This document shows positions 9,001 to 18,294 of a stretch of 55,094 nucleotides of DNA, piece by piece. The DNA is taken from the NCBI GenBank assembly GCA_004193285.1, contig SECP01000059.1:1-55094 (forward strand), written 5' to 3'. Numbering within the stretch: position 1 is the first letter of the stretch; every line of letters begins with the position of its first letter. Origin of the DNA: Myxococcales bacterium. GTDB taxonomy: Bacteria > Myxococcota_A > Polyangia > Polyangiales > Polyangiaceae. The notes under the pieces are model-generated. The model was not told the origin of the DNA. It did not search any database and saw only the letters and a list, made by a program, of their open reading frames with translations. Made by a program: the position numbers and the translations under genes.

Positions 9001-12000
9001 CCAGTGAGCTCGAAGGTATCCTGCGTCGTCACGACCGTCGTGACGACCTGCGCTGGCTGCTGGAGCTGCGCGTGACGAGCGCGCCTACGGACGAAGAGCG
9101 GCTGCGGCTGCTCGGCGAGTGGGCGACCCTCGAAGAGGCCGTCTTCGAATCGCCGGAGGCGGCGGTGCGGCTCTACCGGCGGATGCTGGAGCTGTCCGCG
9201 ACGGACGAGCGCGCTCTCTCCAGCTTGCCGCGCCTCCTGCTGGCCGCAGGGGACGCAGCTGGGGCGGCGCAGATCATCGCGCAGCACCGTGACGCCGCTT
9301 CGGGTGAGGCGCGCGCGGAGCGCGAGGTCGAGCTCGCGGAGCTCTACTTGGAGAAGCTGAACCGGCCCGTCGACGCTCTGGAGAGCGCCATTGCCGCGCT
9401 TTCCTCGGAGGCTCAAGGCGCGCGTGCGATGTCGGTGCTGGAACGGCTCGTCAACGTGCCGGAGGTGCGCGCCCGCGCGGCCGACATCTTGGCGCAGCGC
9501 TACGCGAGCGGTGGTGAGGCGCGCCGCGAGGCTTCGGCCTTGGCCGTGCTGCTCGAGCAGGTGAAGGAGCCTTCCGAGCGCTTGGCCCTCTACGGCCGCC
9601 TGGCAGACGTGCACGAGCAGAAGCTCGGAGCCCACGGCAGCGCGCTGGACGTCGTGCTCCAAGCGGTGCGTGAGTTCCCGAGCGAGCTCTCTCTCTGGGA
9701 CCGCGCCGACACCTTGTCCGGCTCTTCGGGCCGCCCGACTGACTTGGCCGAGGCCATGCGCGAGGTGCTGCGCGGCAAGCTGGACTCCGCGCTGGACAGC
9801 GAGCTCTCCGAGCGCGCGGCGCGGCTGCACGAAGACAAGCTCGGCGATCCCATCGGGGCGACGCCGTACTTGGAGCGTGTGCTCGCGATCCAGCCGAGCA
9901 ACGAGGCCGCCTTCCAGCGTCTGAAGGACATCCTCACCGCCGCCGAGCGCTGGGGAGAGCTCGAGGCGCTGTACGACCGCGCCTCCCGCGCGACGGACGA
10001 CCTGGAGCGCCGCGTGGACATGCTGGTGGAAGTGGCGCTCATCTGCGAAGAAATCATCGAAGACGCGGCCAAGGCCACCACGTACTACGAGCGGATCCTG
10101 GAGATTGATCCCGGTCACGACGCGGCCATTCGCGCGCTCGATCGCCTGTACCTGAAGCAAGGAAAGAAGCCGGAGCTCTCCGCACTCCTGGAGCGCCGCC
10201 TGGAGACGGCAACTGGAGACGACGTCTTCGAGCTGAAGCTTCGCTTGGCCAAGCTGCAGCTGGACCTGCTCGAGCCCGAGAAGGCGATGGGCCACGTGGA
10301 GGACGTGCTGCGCGAGCGCGTAGGTGACTACGAAGCGCGCGAGCTAGCCGAGCGCATGCTCGCCATCGGCGAGCTACGGCCGCGCGCGGCCCGCGCGCTG
10401 GAGACGGTCTACGAGACGCGCGACGAGGTGAGGGACTTGGTGCGAGTCCTCGCGATCCGCCTGGAGTCGCTCACGTCGGCGGAGGCGGCCGAGGAGCGCC
10501 GTGAGCTGCTGCGCCGCATCTCCATGCTGCGCGACGACCGCCTGCACGACGATCAAGGAGCGCTGGACGCTCTGGCCGAGCTGGTGCCAATGGATCCGCT
10601 GGACGCGGACGCGCGCGCGCGCCTCCTGGAAATCGGGCGGCGTGTGTCCGCGCACGAGCGGGTCGCAGACGTGCTCACGAAGGCCGCCGAAAAGGCGGAT
10701 ACCTCGGTCTCCAAGGGCGAAATCCTCACCGCGGTCGCGCGGACTTACGAAGAGCTGCTCTCTGACCCCACCCGCGCGGAGGCGACTTACCGGCGCATCC
10801 TCGCGCTGGACGAGAACGACCCCGAGCTGGTGCTGCCGGCGGCGAAAGCGCTCGAGCGCCTGTACATCTCTGCCGGGGAGAGCCTGAAGCTCTCGGACAT
10901 GCTCAAGCTGCAGGTGCAGCACGAGCAAGACGGCGCGACGCGGCGCGAGCTGTTTGGCCGCCTCGGCACCTTGAGCCAAAGCGTGCTGGGCGACGAAGCG
11001 GGCGCCATCGCCGCGTGGCACGCGCGCGCTTCCGAAAATCCGGACGACGCGGAGGCCTTGGCCGCGCTCGACCGCCTGTACGAAAGCGCCGGTCGCTACC
11101 GCGACTTGGTGAGCGTGCTGCAGCGCCGGCGTGAAGGCAGCAGCGACGCGGAGCTCCGCCGCTCGCTGATGACGCGCGAGGCCGAGACTTTGTGGAAGAA
11201 GCTCGAGTCGGTTCCGGAGGCCATCGACGCCTACCAGGCTTTGGTCGGCGAGTTCGGTCCCAGCCGCGACGCCCTCTCCGCGCTAGAGGCGCTGTTCGCT
11301 TCCGCGCGCCGGTGGGAGGATCTGTCCGAGACGTACGAGCGCCACCTCGGCTTGTGCGATACGGACGACGAGCGGCTGGAGATCTTGGCCAAGCTCGGCG
11401 ACATCAAGCGCGAGCACCTGGCGGACGAGCCAGGCGCGATCGAGGTCTATCGGCGCGCGCTCTCGCTCCGGACCACGCACGATGCGAGCCGCGCCGCCCT
11501 CAGCAAGCTGCTCGAGTCCCCGGAGAACGCCACGCGCCGGGAGTCCGCGCTCATCCTCAAGCCCATTTACGAGGCGGAGGGGAACCACGAGCGGCTCCTC
11601 ACTACTCAGCTCATCGAGGTCGACACCACCGACGACCCCATCGAAAAGCTCAACGGCTTGGAGGCGGCGATGAAAGTCGCCGAGGGGCCCCTGAACGACC
11701 CGCAGCGCGCCTTCGGTCTGGCCGAGCGCGCGGTGCGGTCGGCGGTCGGCCACGCGGATCTAGTGCCTTGGTTCAATCACCTGGAGCGCTTGGCGACCGC
11801 CACGTCTCGCCAGGCCGAGTACGTCAAGCTCCTGGCCGAGGTCGTCCCCGAGATCTTCGACGGCGACGTGCAGCTCATCGTCACCCTGAAGATCGCCGAC
11901 TTGGCCCGCCATCAGCTAGCGGACCGCGAGCTGGCCCGCACCTATTACAAAAAGGCGCTGGAGCTTCGGGCCGAGGACAAGCAGGCGCTCACGGCGCTGG

Positions 12001-15000
12001 AGTCTCTCTACGAAGAGAGCGGAGACGCGCGCAACCTGCTCGAGATCTTGGAGCGCCGAACCGAGGTCGCCGCGTCGGACGACGAGCGCAAGTCGCTCTT
12101 GTTCAGGAGGGCCAAGTTGCTATCGGAGGCGCTCTCCGAGCGTCGCCGGGCGATTGAGGTGTACGAGACGATCCTCGACATCTCGCTGGAGCGGGAGGCG
12201 CTCACCGCCCTCGAGTCGCTCTACACCAGCGAGTCCATGTGGGTCGAGCTGGTGAGCCTCTACGAGCGGCAACTGGACGCCAAGCTCGGCGAACGGGCCG
12301 CGCTGCACGTCGCGATCGCGCGCGTGGCTTCGCAGCACCAGAACAACGTCGGGCGCGCGTTCGACGAGCTGGAGAGCGCGCTCTCCGCCGAGCGCCAGCA
12401 CGAGGGCGCCATTGCCGAGCTGGAGCGCTTGGTGAGCGACGCGCCGGATCCGCAGGAGCGCGCACGCGCGGCCGCCCTGCTCGAGCCGGTGTACCTGCTG
12501 CGCGCGGATTTCGGCAAGGTGATGAACACCATTCGCGCGCGCTTGGAGGCGAGCGGAGACCCCGAGGACCGCCGCGAGCTGCTGAAGCGTCTCGCCAAGC
12601 TCTATGAGGAGCAGAAGGAAGACTACCGAGCCGCGCTCGACACGGTGGCTCGACTCTTGTCCGAGGACCCGAGCAATCCGGAGACGATCGCGGAGCTGGA
12701 GCGCCTCGCGAAGGTGGCTTCCGCCGAGCAGCGCTTGGCGGAGATCTATGCCGCAGAGCTCGAGAAAATCGAGACCGATGACGAGTCGAGCGTCAAGCTC
12801 GCGCGCCGCACCGGTGAGCTGTTCCGGGATCTGAATCAAGGCGACCTCGCGCTCGCCTTCTTCCGCCGCGCGCTGGCCTTCGAGCCCGAGAGCAAGTCCC
12901 TGTTCGGCAGCGTGGACCAGTTGCTCGAGAAGGCCGGCCGCGACGAAGAGCGGGTGGAGCTGTACCGGCAGGGCCTCGAGCATCGCTTCGAGCCGGCAGA
13001 GCGGCTGCAGCTGCTTCACACGATGGCCGCGCTCCAGAAAGGTGGCCTCGCCAAGCCGGACGACGCGATCGAGACGTATCGGCAAGCGCTGGAGGTCCAA
13101 GACGACGACGCGGTGTCGCTGGACGCGCTCACCGAGCTGTATCGCAGCCGCTCGCGTTGGGACGACCTGGCGGACCTCTACCTGCGCCGAGCCGAGAGCG
13201 CCCCTTCCGCGGAGCAGGCCGCCCAGTACCGGCTAGCCCTCGCGCGTCTTCATCAAGAGCAGAACCACATCGAGCGCGCCATCGATCAGCTGCAAGAGAT
13301 CACCTCCGCGCTGCCGCGTCATCAAGAGGCGATCACGGCTCTCGAGCAGCTGCGCAAGGTACCCGAGCACACGGAGCGCATCGTGGACATCTTGCGCCCC
13401 CTTTACGAGGCCGCCGACGATTGGCGGCGCCAGATTCAGCTCAACGAGGATCGCTACCAGCTCGCGGAGGACACCGCGGACAAGGTGCGCGTGCTGCGCG
13501 AGACGGCCGAGCTCTGGGAAAAGCGCGGCGACGACCTGAACCGCGCTCGCCGCGCCTTGGAAGCCGCCGTCAAGCTCGACCCGGACGACGCGGATACGCG
13601 CGCCGAGTACGAGCGGCTCGCCGAAAAGACCGCGGCTTGGGACGCCCTGTCCGACGCCTATGAGTCGGTGCTCGAGGAGAACCCGGAATTGCGCGATAAG
13701 CGCGAGATTTTGGCGACCCTCGCGAACGTGCACAACTCACGCCGCGACGACCCGCGCCGCGCCCTCGCTGCCTACGAGCGGCTCTTCGCCGCGGACGAAA
13801 CCGACATCGAGCCGCTCAACAAGATGGAGTCGCTGGCGACCCTCCTCAGCGACTGGGTAGTGCTCGTACGTGTGCTGACGGCGAAGGCCGAGCTGCTGCC
13901 GAACGATGAAGAGCGCGCGAGCGTGTGGCGCCGCGTCGCCGAGGCAAAGCGGGACATGTTGGACGACGCCCCCGGCGCGATCGCTGGCTACGAAAAGGCG
14001 CTCGAGCTCGACCCCGAGAGCGCGTTCACGGTGGATTGCCTGATCGAGCTGTACGAGGCCAAGGCGGACGCGGCCCGGCTCGTGGAGCTCTACCAACGCC
14101 GCGTCGAGCTCACCCAAGACGACGACGACCTCAAGTACACGCTGCTGGTCAGCGCCGCCGCTTGCTACGACAAGCAGCTGTCCGACAAGCGCAAGGCCAT
14201 CGAGGTTCTGGAGCAGGCGCTCCAAGTCAGGCCAGGAGACAGCGGCGTGCTGGGCTCACTGAATCGATTGTACCGCGTGGAGGCGATGTGGCCGGAGCTG
14301 CTGGACAGCCTTCGGCTGCAAGCGGCGGCGGCGGAGACTCCCGCTGAACGCGCACAAATTCGCAAGGAAATCGGCCATATTCTCGCCTCCAAGCTGGACA
14401 GCTACGAGGACGCGCTGGACTCGTACCGGCTCGCGCTGGAAGAGGCGCCGACCGACGGCGAGGTGATCAGCGCCGTTCGCGAGATCGGCGGCGGTCACGA
14501 AGACCTGCGCCGCACGGTCGCGGATATCTTGGTGCCGGTGCTGGAGCAGAGCGGCCGCCACCTGGAGCTGGTGGACGTGCTGGAGCTGCGGCTCACGATC
14601 GAGACCGAGCCGACCGAGCGCGTGCAGACTCTCCGCACCATTGCGCGCGTGCAGGAAGCGAGCTTGGGCAAGCAGCCGGAGGCCGAGTCCGCGCTGCTGC
14701 GCGCGATCAGCGAGGTCCCGGACGACCCGGAGCTCCACGTGGAGCTCGAGCGGCTGTCCCGCGCGACGGGCGGCTTCGGCCGTTATGCCGACGCGCTGTC
14801 GGACCGCGCTGGGTCCACCTTCGATCCCGACGTGGCGCGCGACCTCTACGTTCGTCTCGGCCGCATCGCCGAGGTCGAGTTGAAGGACGACTCACGCGCG
14901 GTGAATGCTTACAAGCGCGCGGTGGAGCAAGCCGGGGACCAGCCGGACCTGTTGGACGCGCTGGATCGCCTGCATTCTCGCTTGAACGACCACCAAGCGG

Positions 15001-17423
15001 TGGCGGACGTGCTGGAGCGCCGCGTGACGGTAGAGAGCTCGGACGAGCGCCAAGCGGACCTCTACTTCCGCCTCGCGCAGCTCCAGATCGAGCGCTTCGA
15101 GGAGCCTGCGCGCGGCCTGGGGTCGTTGCGGATGGCGCTCGAACGCGTCCCCGCGCACGACGCCGCCGTCGCCGAGCTGGAGAAGCTAGTGGACAACGAG
15201 GAGCTCTTCGAAGAGGTGTCCGAGATCCTCGAGTCCGTGTACCGCTCGCGTGGGATGACGGACCGCTTGGCCAAGCTCTACGAAAAGCGAGTTGGCTTCG
15301 CGGACAGCGTGGAGGCGCGCATCGACATGCGCCGCAGCCTCGCCCGGGTTTTGGAGGACGAAGCGAAGGACCCCCGAGCGGCTCAGCGGGTCATCGAGCT
15401 CGGGCTAGCCGAGTCGCCGGAGGACACCGCGCTGCTCGAAGAGCTAGAGCGGCTCGCGCCCATCACCGGTGAGTGGGACAAGGCCTGCGAAGCGCTCAAG
15501 AGCGCGATCGCGCTGAAGACCGAGCTCAGCCCCGAGTCTGGCGTCGAGCTCTCGATGCGGCTCTCGCGCTGGTACCGGGATAAGGCTCTGGACAACGCGG
15601 CCGCGGAGGCGGCGCTCAAGCGGGCGCTGGAGTTCGACGACTCGAACGACGAGGTACTTCAGGCTATCGAGCAGCTGCAGAGCGCGCCGGGGCGCGAGTT
15701 GGACCTGTTCGGCACTCTCCGGCGGCGGGCGAAGCTGCAGGTAGACGAGGGGCGCCGCGAGGAGCTCTACCGTCAAGCCAAGGGCCTCGCGGAAGCCAGC
15801 GGCGACAACGCGGCCGCGGAGGCCGTGCTGCGCGAGCTGCTCTCGCAGGACGACACGAACCTTTGGGCGCTTTCCGAGCTCTGCCGGTTGCGCGAGGCCG
15901 CCGGCGACTACACGGAGACCTTCAAGCTGACCGTGCGCCAAGCCGAGCTCAGCGCAGACGCGGGGAGCGTTCGGGCCCTACGCCGGCGAGCGGCCGAGAT
16001 CGCGCGCGACAAGCTGTCCGACACCGCCAAAGCAACCGAGCTGTTCGAGCAGCTGTTCGAGGACGAGCCCAGCGATCACGAGTCGGCCGCGGCGCTACGC
16101 GCTCTCTATCCGGCGGCCGGGCGCCACCAAGATCTCGGGCGTTTGCTCGAGCGCCTGGTGGACATGGCGGAGTCGCCGAGCGCGCGCACCACGCTCCGGC
16201 TGGAGCTGGCGCGGCTCAACCGCGACCAGTTCGAGTCGCTGGACACGGCGATCGAGCTCCTGCGCGCCGTGCTCGAGGACGAGCCGGGCCAGAGTGAGGC
16301 GGTCGTCGAGCTGAGTGAGCTCTACGAAAAGACGCAGCGCGACGAAGAGCTGGCGGACCTACTGTCCACCCAGATCAGCGCGGCCCAAGCCCGGGGGGAT
16401 ACGGCCGCGGAGCTGCGCTTCCAGGTGAGGCTCGGCGAGGTGTACGACGGGCGGCTCGGAGATCGCGCACGCGCCATCGACACCTACCGGGGCGTGCTCG
16501 AGCGAGACCCGAACCACCAGGGCGCCCTCGAGGCCCTGGCCCGGCTGTACAAGGCTCAGAACGACTCGGCCGCAGCCGCCGAAATCATCAGCCGGTTGCT
16601 GGACATGGCGACCGGGCCGGCCGCGGTCGCGCTCGCGCTGGAGCTAGGCGAGACCGAGCTGAAGCTCGGTAACGCGGAGCAAGCGGCTCGCGCCTTCGAG
16701 CGCGGTCTCGGCCACGACGAGCAAAGCGTGGAGCTGCGCGACCGGTTGCGTTCGCTGTACCAAGCCGAGCGCGCCTGGGAGAAGCTTTCCAGCTTGCTCT
16801 CGCGGGACGCGGAGCTCGCCAGCAAGCCGGAGGAGGCAATCAAGCTCCTGCAGCGGGCGGCGCAGATTCAGAGCAAGGAGCGCGGTGACCACATCGCGGC
16901 GGCCGAGCTGCTCGAGCGCGCCAGCAAGCTGAAGCCGGACGACCGCGAAATCCTGTTGGAGCTGTGCGACCAGTACAGCGCCTCGGGCCGAGGCAAAGCC
17001 GCGGCGGAGGTGCTGCAGCGCATCGTGGACAGCTTCGGGACCAAGCGGACCAAGGAGCTCGGAGAGATTCACCGTCGCCTGGCCGCCGCGTACCTCGCGG
17101 AAAATGAGGTGCAGCGCGCGCTGGAAGAGCTGGACAAGGCCTTCCGCATCGAGCCCGGCAACGTGAACGTGCTCACGCTGCTCGGCAGCGTGGCGATGCA
17201 GGTCGGTGACCACAAGAAGGCTCAGCAGATGTACCGCGCCCTCCTCCTGCAGAAGCTGGACGAGACGAACGGCCCCATCAAAAAGAGCATGGTCTTCTTC
17301 CGGCTCGGTCAAATCCACGAGCAGCTCGACGAAAAGCCGAAGGCGGTACAAATGTACGAACGCGCGGTGCAGACGGACGGGCTCGAGGACGCGAAAGCTC
17401 GCCTCGCCGCCCTGAAGGGCTGA
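6063..17423 (+). CDS. Giant TPR solenoid protein (3,786 residues)
   Basis: The gene is a single uninterrupted frame of 11.4 kb. There is no signal peptide or transmembrane segment, so the product is predicted cytoplasmic. Almost the whole chain is built from repeats of about 72-75 residues. Each repeat is a double TPR-like unit with a loose consensus of L-Y-E-x-x-G-R-W-x-E-L, then R-A-I-x-A-Y-E-R-A-L-E-x-D-P-x-D, giving roughly fifty units by period. One low-complexity Ala/Pro/Lys break, containing K-R-G-K-K-G-K-K-K, lies near residues 890-935 (nt 8730-8870) and may be a flexible hinge. The composition is extremely charged and Ala/Glu/Leu/Arg-rich, with no catalytic motif. The stop is 16 nt upstream of the MlaE-like gene, with GAGG in the gap, so the genes are probably co-transcribed. 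A role as a scaffold around the lipid-transport ATPase and permease is an inference from position only. Confidence 0.9.
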   Translation: MDSQTIRTALGKLQAEPGSKLAWESLQASVKEEGGDLSKEELARLLDAAREKHAERGEWLAAGKLLELAVSQAQGTPREAMLVREQAKLLSEQLFDEDGSAVAYLRLLELEPGDKEASKALEEQESRRQRHAELRASYASEAEGASDEAYKSAMLMRAAEMDVRFGTDEAAFEAAVDRLEQAVRLDPTNEPASRLLEHLYRQKGRYEDVAGVLERLADRGETAQARIAAGVRLARVYSQELGDTERAARAYNSVLRDGPDHAEAKEFLSDLYSSAERWSELVALYEREVKLKGSSDAERVGDMLQIAMLHWKKLGNPADAEPWFERIRKVEPANPGMLNFFREYCATLNDDTRLMEIVQSAARALPEGSKERTQLSSQLGKMAEGQANAQKAVEQYKSVLRQDPDNVEARDALKRLYKQTQGYNALVELLRQELERLPNEKYQERITVLREVATVYRQYIKSDTALLSVLGQIVQLDDKLDEQDVVEMRELVSLYDKLGRHRDLITNQMKLAEITPDLDEKKELYRAAARRWLDQFSNAQNATEAYAALLKVAPDDREARERLEELYRKRRAWAPLYELYAADVKQAEGAKRLPLLREMAALAAERLNRPTDAIALYQQTLEIDPTRADVLDSLEKLAERSRDYVTLASALERRVELEADAAGKLAALQKLGTVYADQLQSADKAASTWRRVLDLSPGHSRALRVLRESYLGAGDFDALEELYGSQSDWEGLSEVLSNAADRAKDNQSKIALSYRAARVYEEKLSQPERAFRSYDRILSVDPADTRAARALLPLYEKDEKWARLTPLYELLLDKAESEAEKLELLGRLVDVSGKRLGDRKAAAAYARKAYELSPDSALSLELLEEASRAAGTWDSFVDVLEARLATVSADVTETPPVVAAKDSGPTAAPAPKRGKKGKKKPEAAEPAASPEPSRPTGEGMRRTLELKLARVYADELSRTDDAVKVYKQMLERDPADADAASELEGILRRHDRRDDLRWLLELRVTSAPTDEERLRLLGEWATLEEAVFESPEAAVRLYRRMLELSATDERALSSLPRLLLAAGDAAGAAQIIAQHRDAASGEARAEREVELAELYLEKLNRPVDALESAIAALSSEAQGARAMSVLERLVNVPEVRARAADILAQRYASGGEARREASALAVLLEQVKEPSERLALYGRLADVHEQKLGAHGSALDVVLQAVREFPSELSLWDRADTLSGSSGRPTDLAEAMREVLRGKLDSALDSELSERAARLHEDKLGDPIGATPYLERVLAIQPSNEAAFQRLKDILTAAERWGELEALYDRASRATDDLERRVDMLVEVALICEEIIEDAAKATTYYERILEIDPGHDAAIRALDRLYLKQGKKPELSALLERRLETATGDDVFELKLRLAKLQLDLLEPEKAMGHVEDVLRERVGDYEARELAERMLAIGELRPRAARALETVYETRDEVRDLVRVLAIRLESLTSAEAAEERRELLRRISMLRDDRLHDDQGALDALAELVPMDPLDADARARLLEIGRRVSAHERVADVLTKAAEKADTSVSKGEILTAVARTYEELLSDPTRAEATYRRILALDENDPELVLPAAKALERLYISAGESLKLSDMLKLQVQHEQDGATRRELFGRLGTLSQSVLGDEAGAIAAWHARASENPDDAEALAALDRLYESAGRYRDLVSVLQRRREGSSDAELRRSLMTREAETLWKKLESVPEAIDAYQALVGEFGPSRDALSALEALFASARRWEDLSETYERHLGLCDTDDERLEILAKLGDIKREHLADEPGAIEVYRRALSLRTTHDASRAALSKLLESPENATRRESALILKPIYEAEGNHERLLTTQLIEVDTTDDPIEKLNGLEAAMKVAEGPLNDPQRAFGLAERAVRSAVGHADLVPWFNHLERLATATSRQAEYVKLLAEVVPEIFDGDVQLIVTLKIADLARHQLADRELARTYYKKALELRAEDKQALTALESLYEESGDARNLLEILERRTEVAASDDERKSLLFRRAKLLSEALSERRRAIEVYETILDISLEREALTALESLYTSESMWVELVSLYERQLDAKLGERAALHVAIARVASQHQNNVGRAFDELESALSAERQHEGAIAELERLVSDAPDPQERARAAALLEPVYLLRADFGKVMNTIRARLEASGDPEDRRELLKRLAKLYEEQKEDYRAALDTVARLLSEDPSNPETIAELERLAKVASAEQRLAEIYAAELEKIETDDESSVKLARRTGELFRDLNQGDLALAFFRRALAFEPESKSLFGSVDQLLEKAGRDEERVELYRQGLEHRFEPAERLQLLHTMAALQKGGLAKPDDAIETYRQALEVQDDDAVSLDALTELYRSRSRWDDLADLYLRRAESAPSAEQAAQYRLALARLHQEQNHIERAIDQLQEITSALPRHQEAITALEQLRKVPEHTERIVDILRPLYEAADDWRRQIQLNEDRYQLAEDTADKVRVLRETAELWEKRGDDLNRARRALEAAVKLDPDDADTRAEYERLAEKTAAWDALSDAYESVLEENPELRDKREILATLANVHNSRRDDPRRALAAYERLFAADETDIEPLNKMESLATLLSDWVVLVRVLTAKAELLPNDEERASVWRRVAEAKRDMLDDAPGAIAGYEKALELDPESAFTVDCLIELYEAKADAARLVELYQRRVELTQDDDDLKYTLLVSAAACYDKQLSDKRKAIEVLEQALQVRPGDSGVLGSLNRLYRVEAMWPELLDSLRLQAAAAETPAERAQIRKEIGHILASKLDSYEDALDSYRLALEEAPTDGEVISAVREIGGGHEDLRRTVADILVPVLEQSGRHLELVDVLELRLTIETEPTERVQTLRTIARVQEASLGKQPEAESALLRAISEVPDDPELHVELERLSRATGGFGRYADALSDRAGSTFDPDVARDLYVRLGRIAEVELKDDSRAVNAYKRAVEQAGDQPDLLDALDRLHSRLNDHQAVADVLERRVTVESSDERQADLYFRLAQLQIERFEEPARGLGSLRMALERVPAHDAAVAELEKLVDNEELFEEVSEILESVYRSRGMTDRLAKLYEKRVGFADSVEARIDMRRSLARVLEDEAKDPRAAQRVIELGLAESPEDTALLEELERLAPITGEWDKACEALKSAIALKTELSPESGVELSMRLSRWYRDKALDNAAAEAALKRALEFDDSNDEVLQAIEQLQSAPGRELDLFGTLRRRAKLQVDEGRREELYRQAKGLAEASGDNAAAEAVLRELLSQDDTNLWALSELCRLREAAGDYTETFKLTVRQAELSADAGSVRALRRRAAEIARDKLSDTAKATELFEQLFEDEPSDHESAAALRALYPAAGRHQDLGRLLERLVDMAESPSARTTLRLELARLNRDQFESLDTAIELLRAVLEDEPGQSEAVVELSELYEKTQRDEELADLLSTQISAAQARGDTAAELRFQVRLGEVYDGRLGDRARAIDTYRGVLERDPNHQGALEALARLYKAQNDSAAAAEIISRLLDMATGPAAVALALELGETELKLGNAEQAARAFERGLGHDEQSVELRDRLRSLYQAERAWEKLSSLLSRDAELASKPEEAIKLLQRAAQIQSKERGDHIAAAELLERASKLKPDDREILLELCDQYSASGRGKAAAEVLQRIVDSFGTKRTKELGEIHRRLAAAYLAENEVQRALEELDKAFRIEPGNVNVLTLLGSVAMQVGDHKKAQQMYRALLLQKLDETNGPIKKSMVFFRLGQIHEQLDEKPKAVQMYERAVQTDGLEDAKARLAALKG

Positions 17424-17439
17424 GCCGAGGAGCAGCGCC

Positions 17440-18294
17440 GTGCGCTCGACCCTGCCTTACGACCCGAGATCGGACGTTCTCCGGGGGACGAGCTGGATCG
17501 AGCGCATCGGGCGGCGCGCCATCGTCGCCACCGCGACGCTGCGCGCGCTGCTGGGCACGCTGAAGGACGCGATTGCGTCGGACTTCGCGCCCGGCGCGTC
17601 GGCGCGCAAGTTGGTCCACGGCATCATGCTCACGCAGGTGATGTTCACGGGGGTCCAGGCGCTGTCATTGGTCAGCGCCATCGCCACCCTCATCGGCGCG
17701 AGCATCATCATCCAGACCAACATGATGATGCCGGCGGACGGCGAGCTGATCGGCCGCGTGCTCGTCGCGGTGGTGCTGCGCGAGCTCGCGCCGCTGATCA
17801 CCGCCATCGTCGTCGCCGGTCGCTCCGGCACCGCGATCGCGACCGAGCTCGGTAACATGAAGGTCAACAGCGAGGTGCTCGCGCTGTCTTCGCTCGGGGT
17901 GGACCCGCTGCGCTACGTGGTGCTACCGCGCATGGTCGGCTGCGTCGTGAGTGTCGTTGCGCTCATGATCTACTTCAGCATCGTGAGCCTGACCGCGGCC
18001 TTCACGATTGGCATCGTGGCGTCGGGGTCGAGCTTGTCGAGCTTTCAGCAAGGGGTCGCGGGGAGCGTCACCCCTCACGATTTGCTGCTTTTTCTCGCCA
18101 AAGGCTTGGGGCTCGGCACCATCGTCGGCTGGCTCTCCTGTCACTTCGGGCTCGAGGTGAAGAGCTCGCCCACCGAGGTACCGCAGCAGGCGAGCCGGGC
18201 GGTCGTGATGAGCTTGCTGGGCTGCGTGGTGTACAACACCGCGCTCACCGCCGGCTTCTATTGGCTGGTCGGCCCCCCACTGCCGGCGCCATGA
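17440..18294 (+). CDS. MlaE-family ABC lipid-transport permease
   Basis: This 284-residue protein starts at GTG 17440 (GAGG 14 nt upstream). MlaE permeases form the inner-membrane core of phospholipid and sterol transporters that work with MCE-domain proteins. The hallmark region is present: R-E-L-A-P-L-I-T-A-I-V-V-A-G-R-S-G-T, then A-T-E-L-G-N-M, then the L-G-V-D-P-L-R-Y-V-V-L-P-R turn. Hydrophobic segments lie at about residues 60-90, 105-130, 160-190, 205-225 and 250-278. Its TGA overlaps the next gene's ATG (ATGA), so it is translationally coupled to the ATPase. No MCE/MlaD, MlaC or MlaA gene lies within the window, which is unusual for the family. Confidence 0.92.
   Translation: MRSTLPYDPRSDVLRGTSWIERIGRRAIVATATLRALLGTLKDAIASDFAPGASARKLVHGIMLTQVMFTGVQALSLVSAIATLIGASIIIQTNMMMPADGELIGRVLVAVVLRELAPLITAIVVAGRSGTAIATELGNMKVNSEVLALSSLGVDPLRYVVLPRMVGCVVSVVALMIYFSIVSLTAAFTIGIVASGSSLSSFQQGVAGSVTPHDLLLFLAKGLGLGTIVGWLSCHFGLEVKSSPTEVPQQASRAVVMSLLGCVVYNTALTAGFYWLVGPPLPAP

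Noticed and set aside
8859..10295. 478-codon antisense frame inside the giant TPR gene
   Set aside because: Composition-driven shadow frame; the sense strand holds regular TPR repeats throughout.
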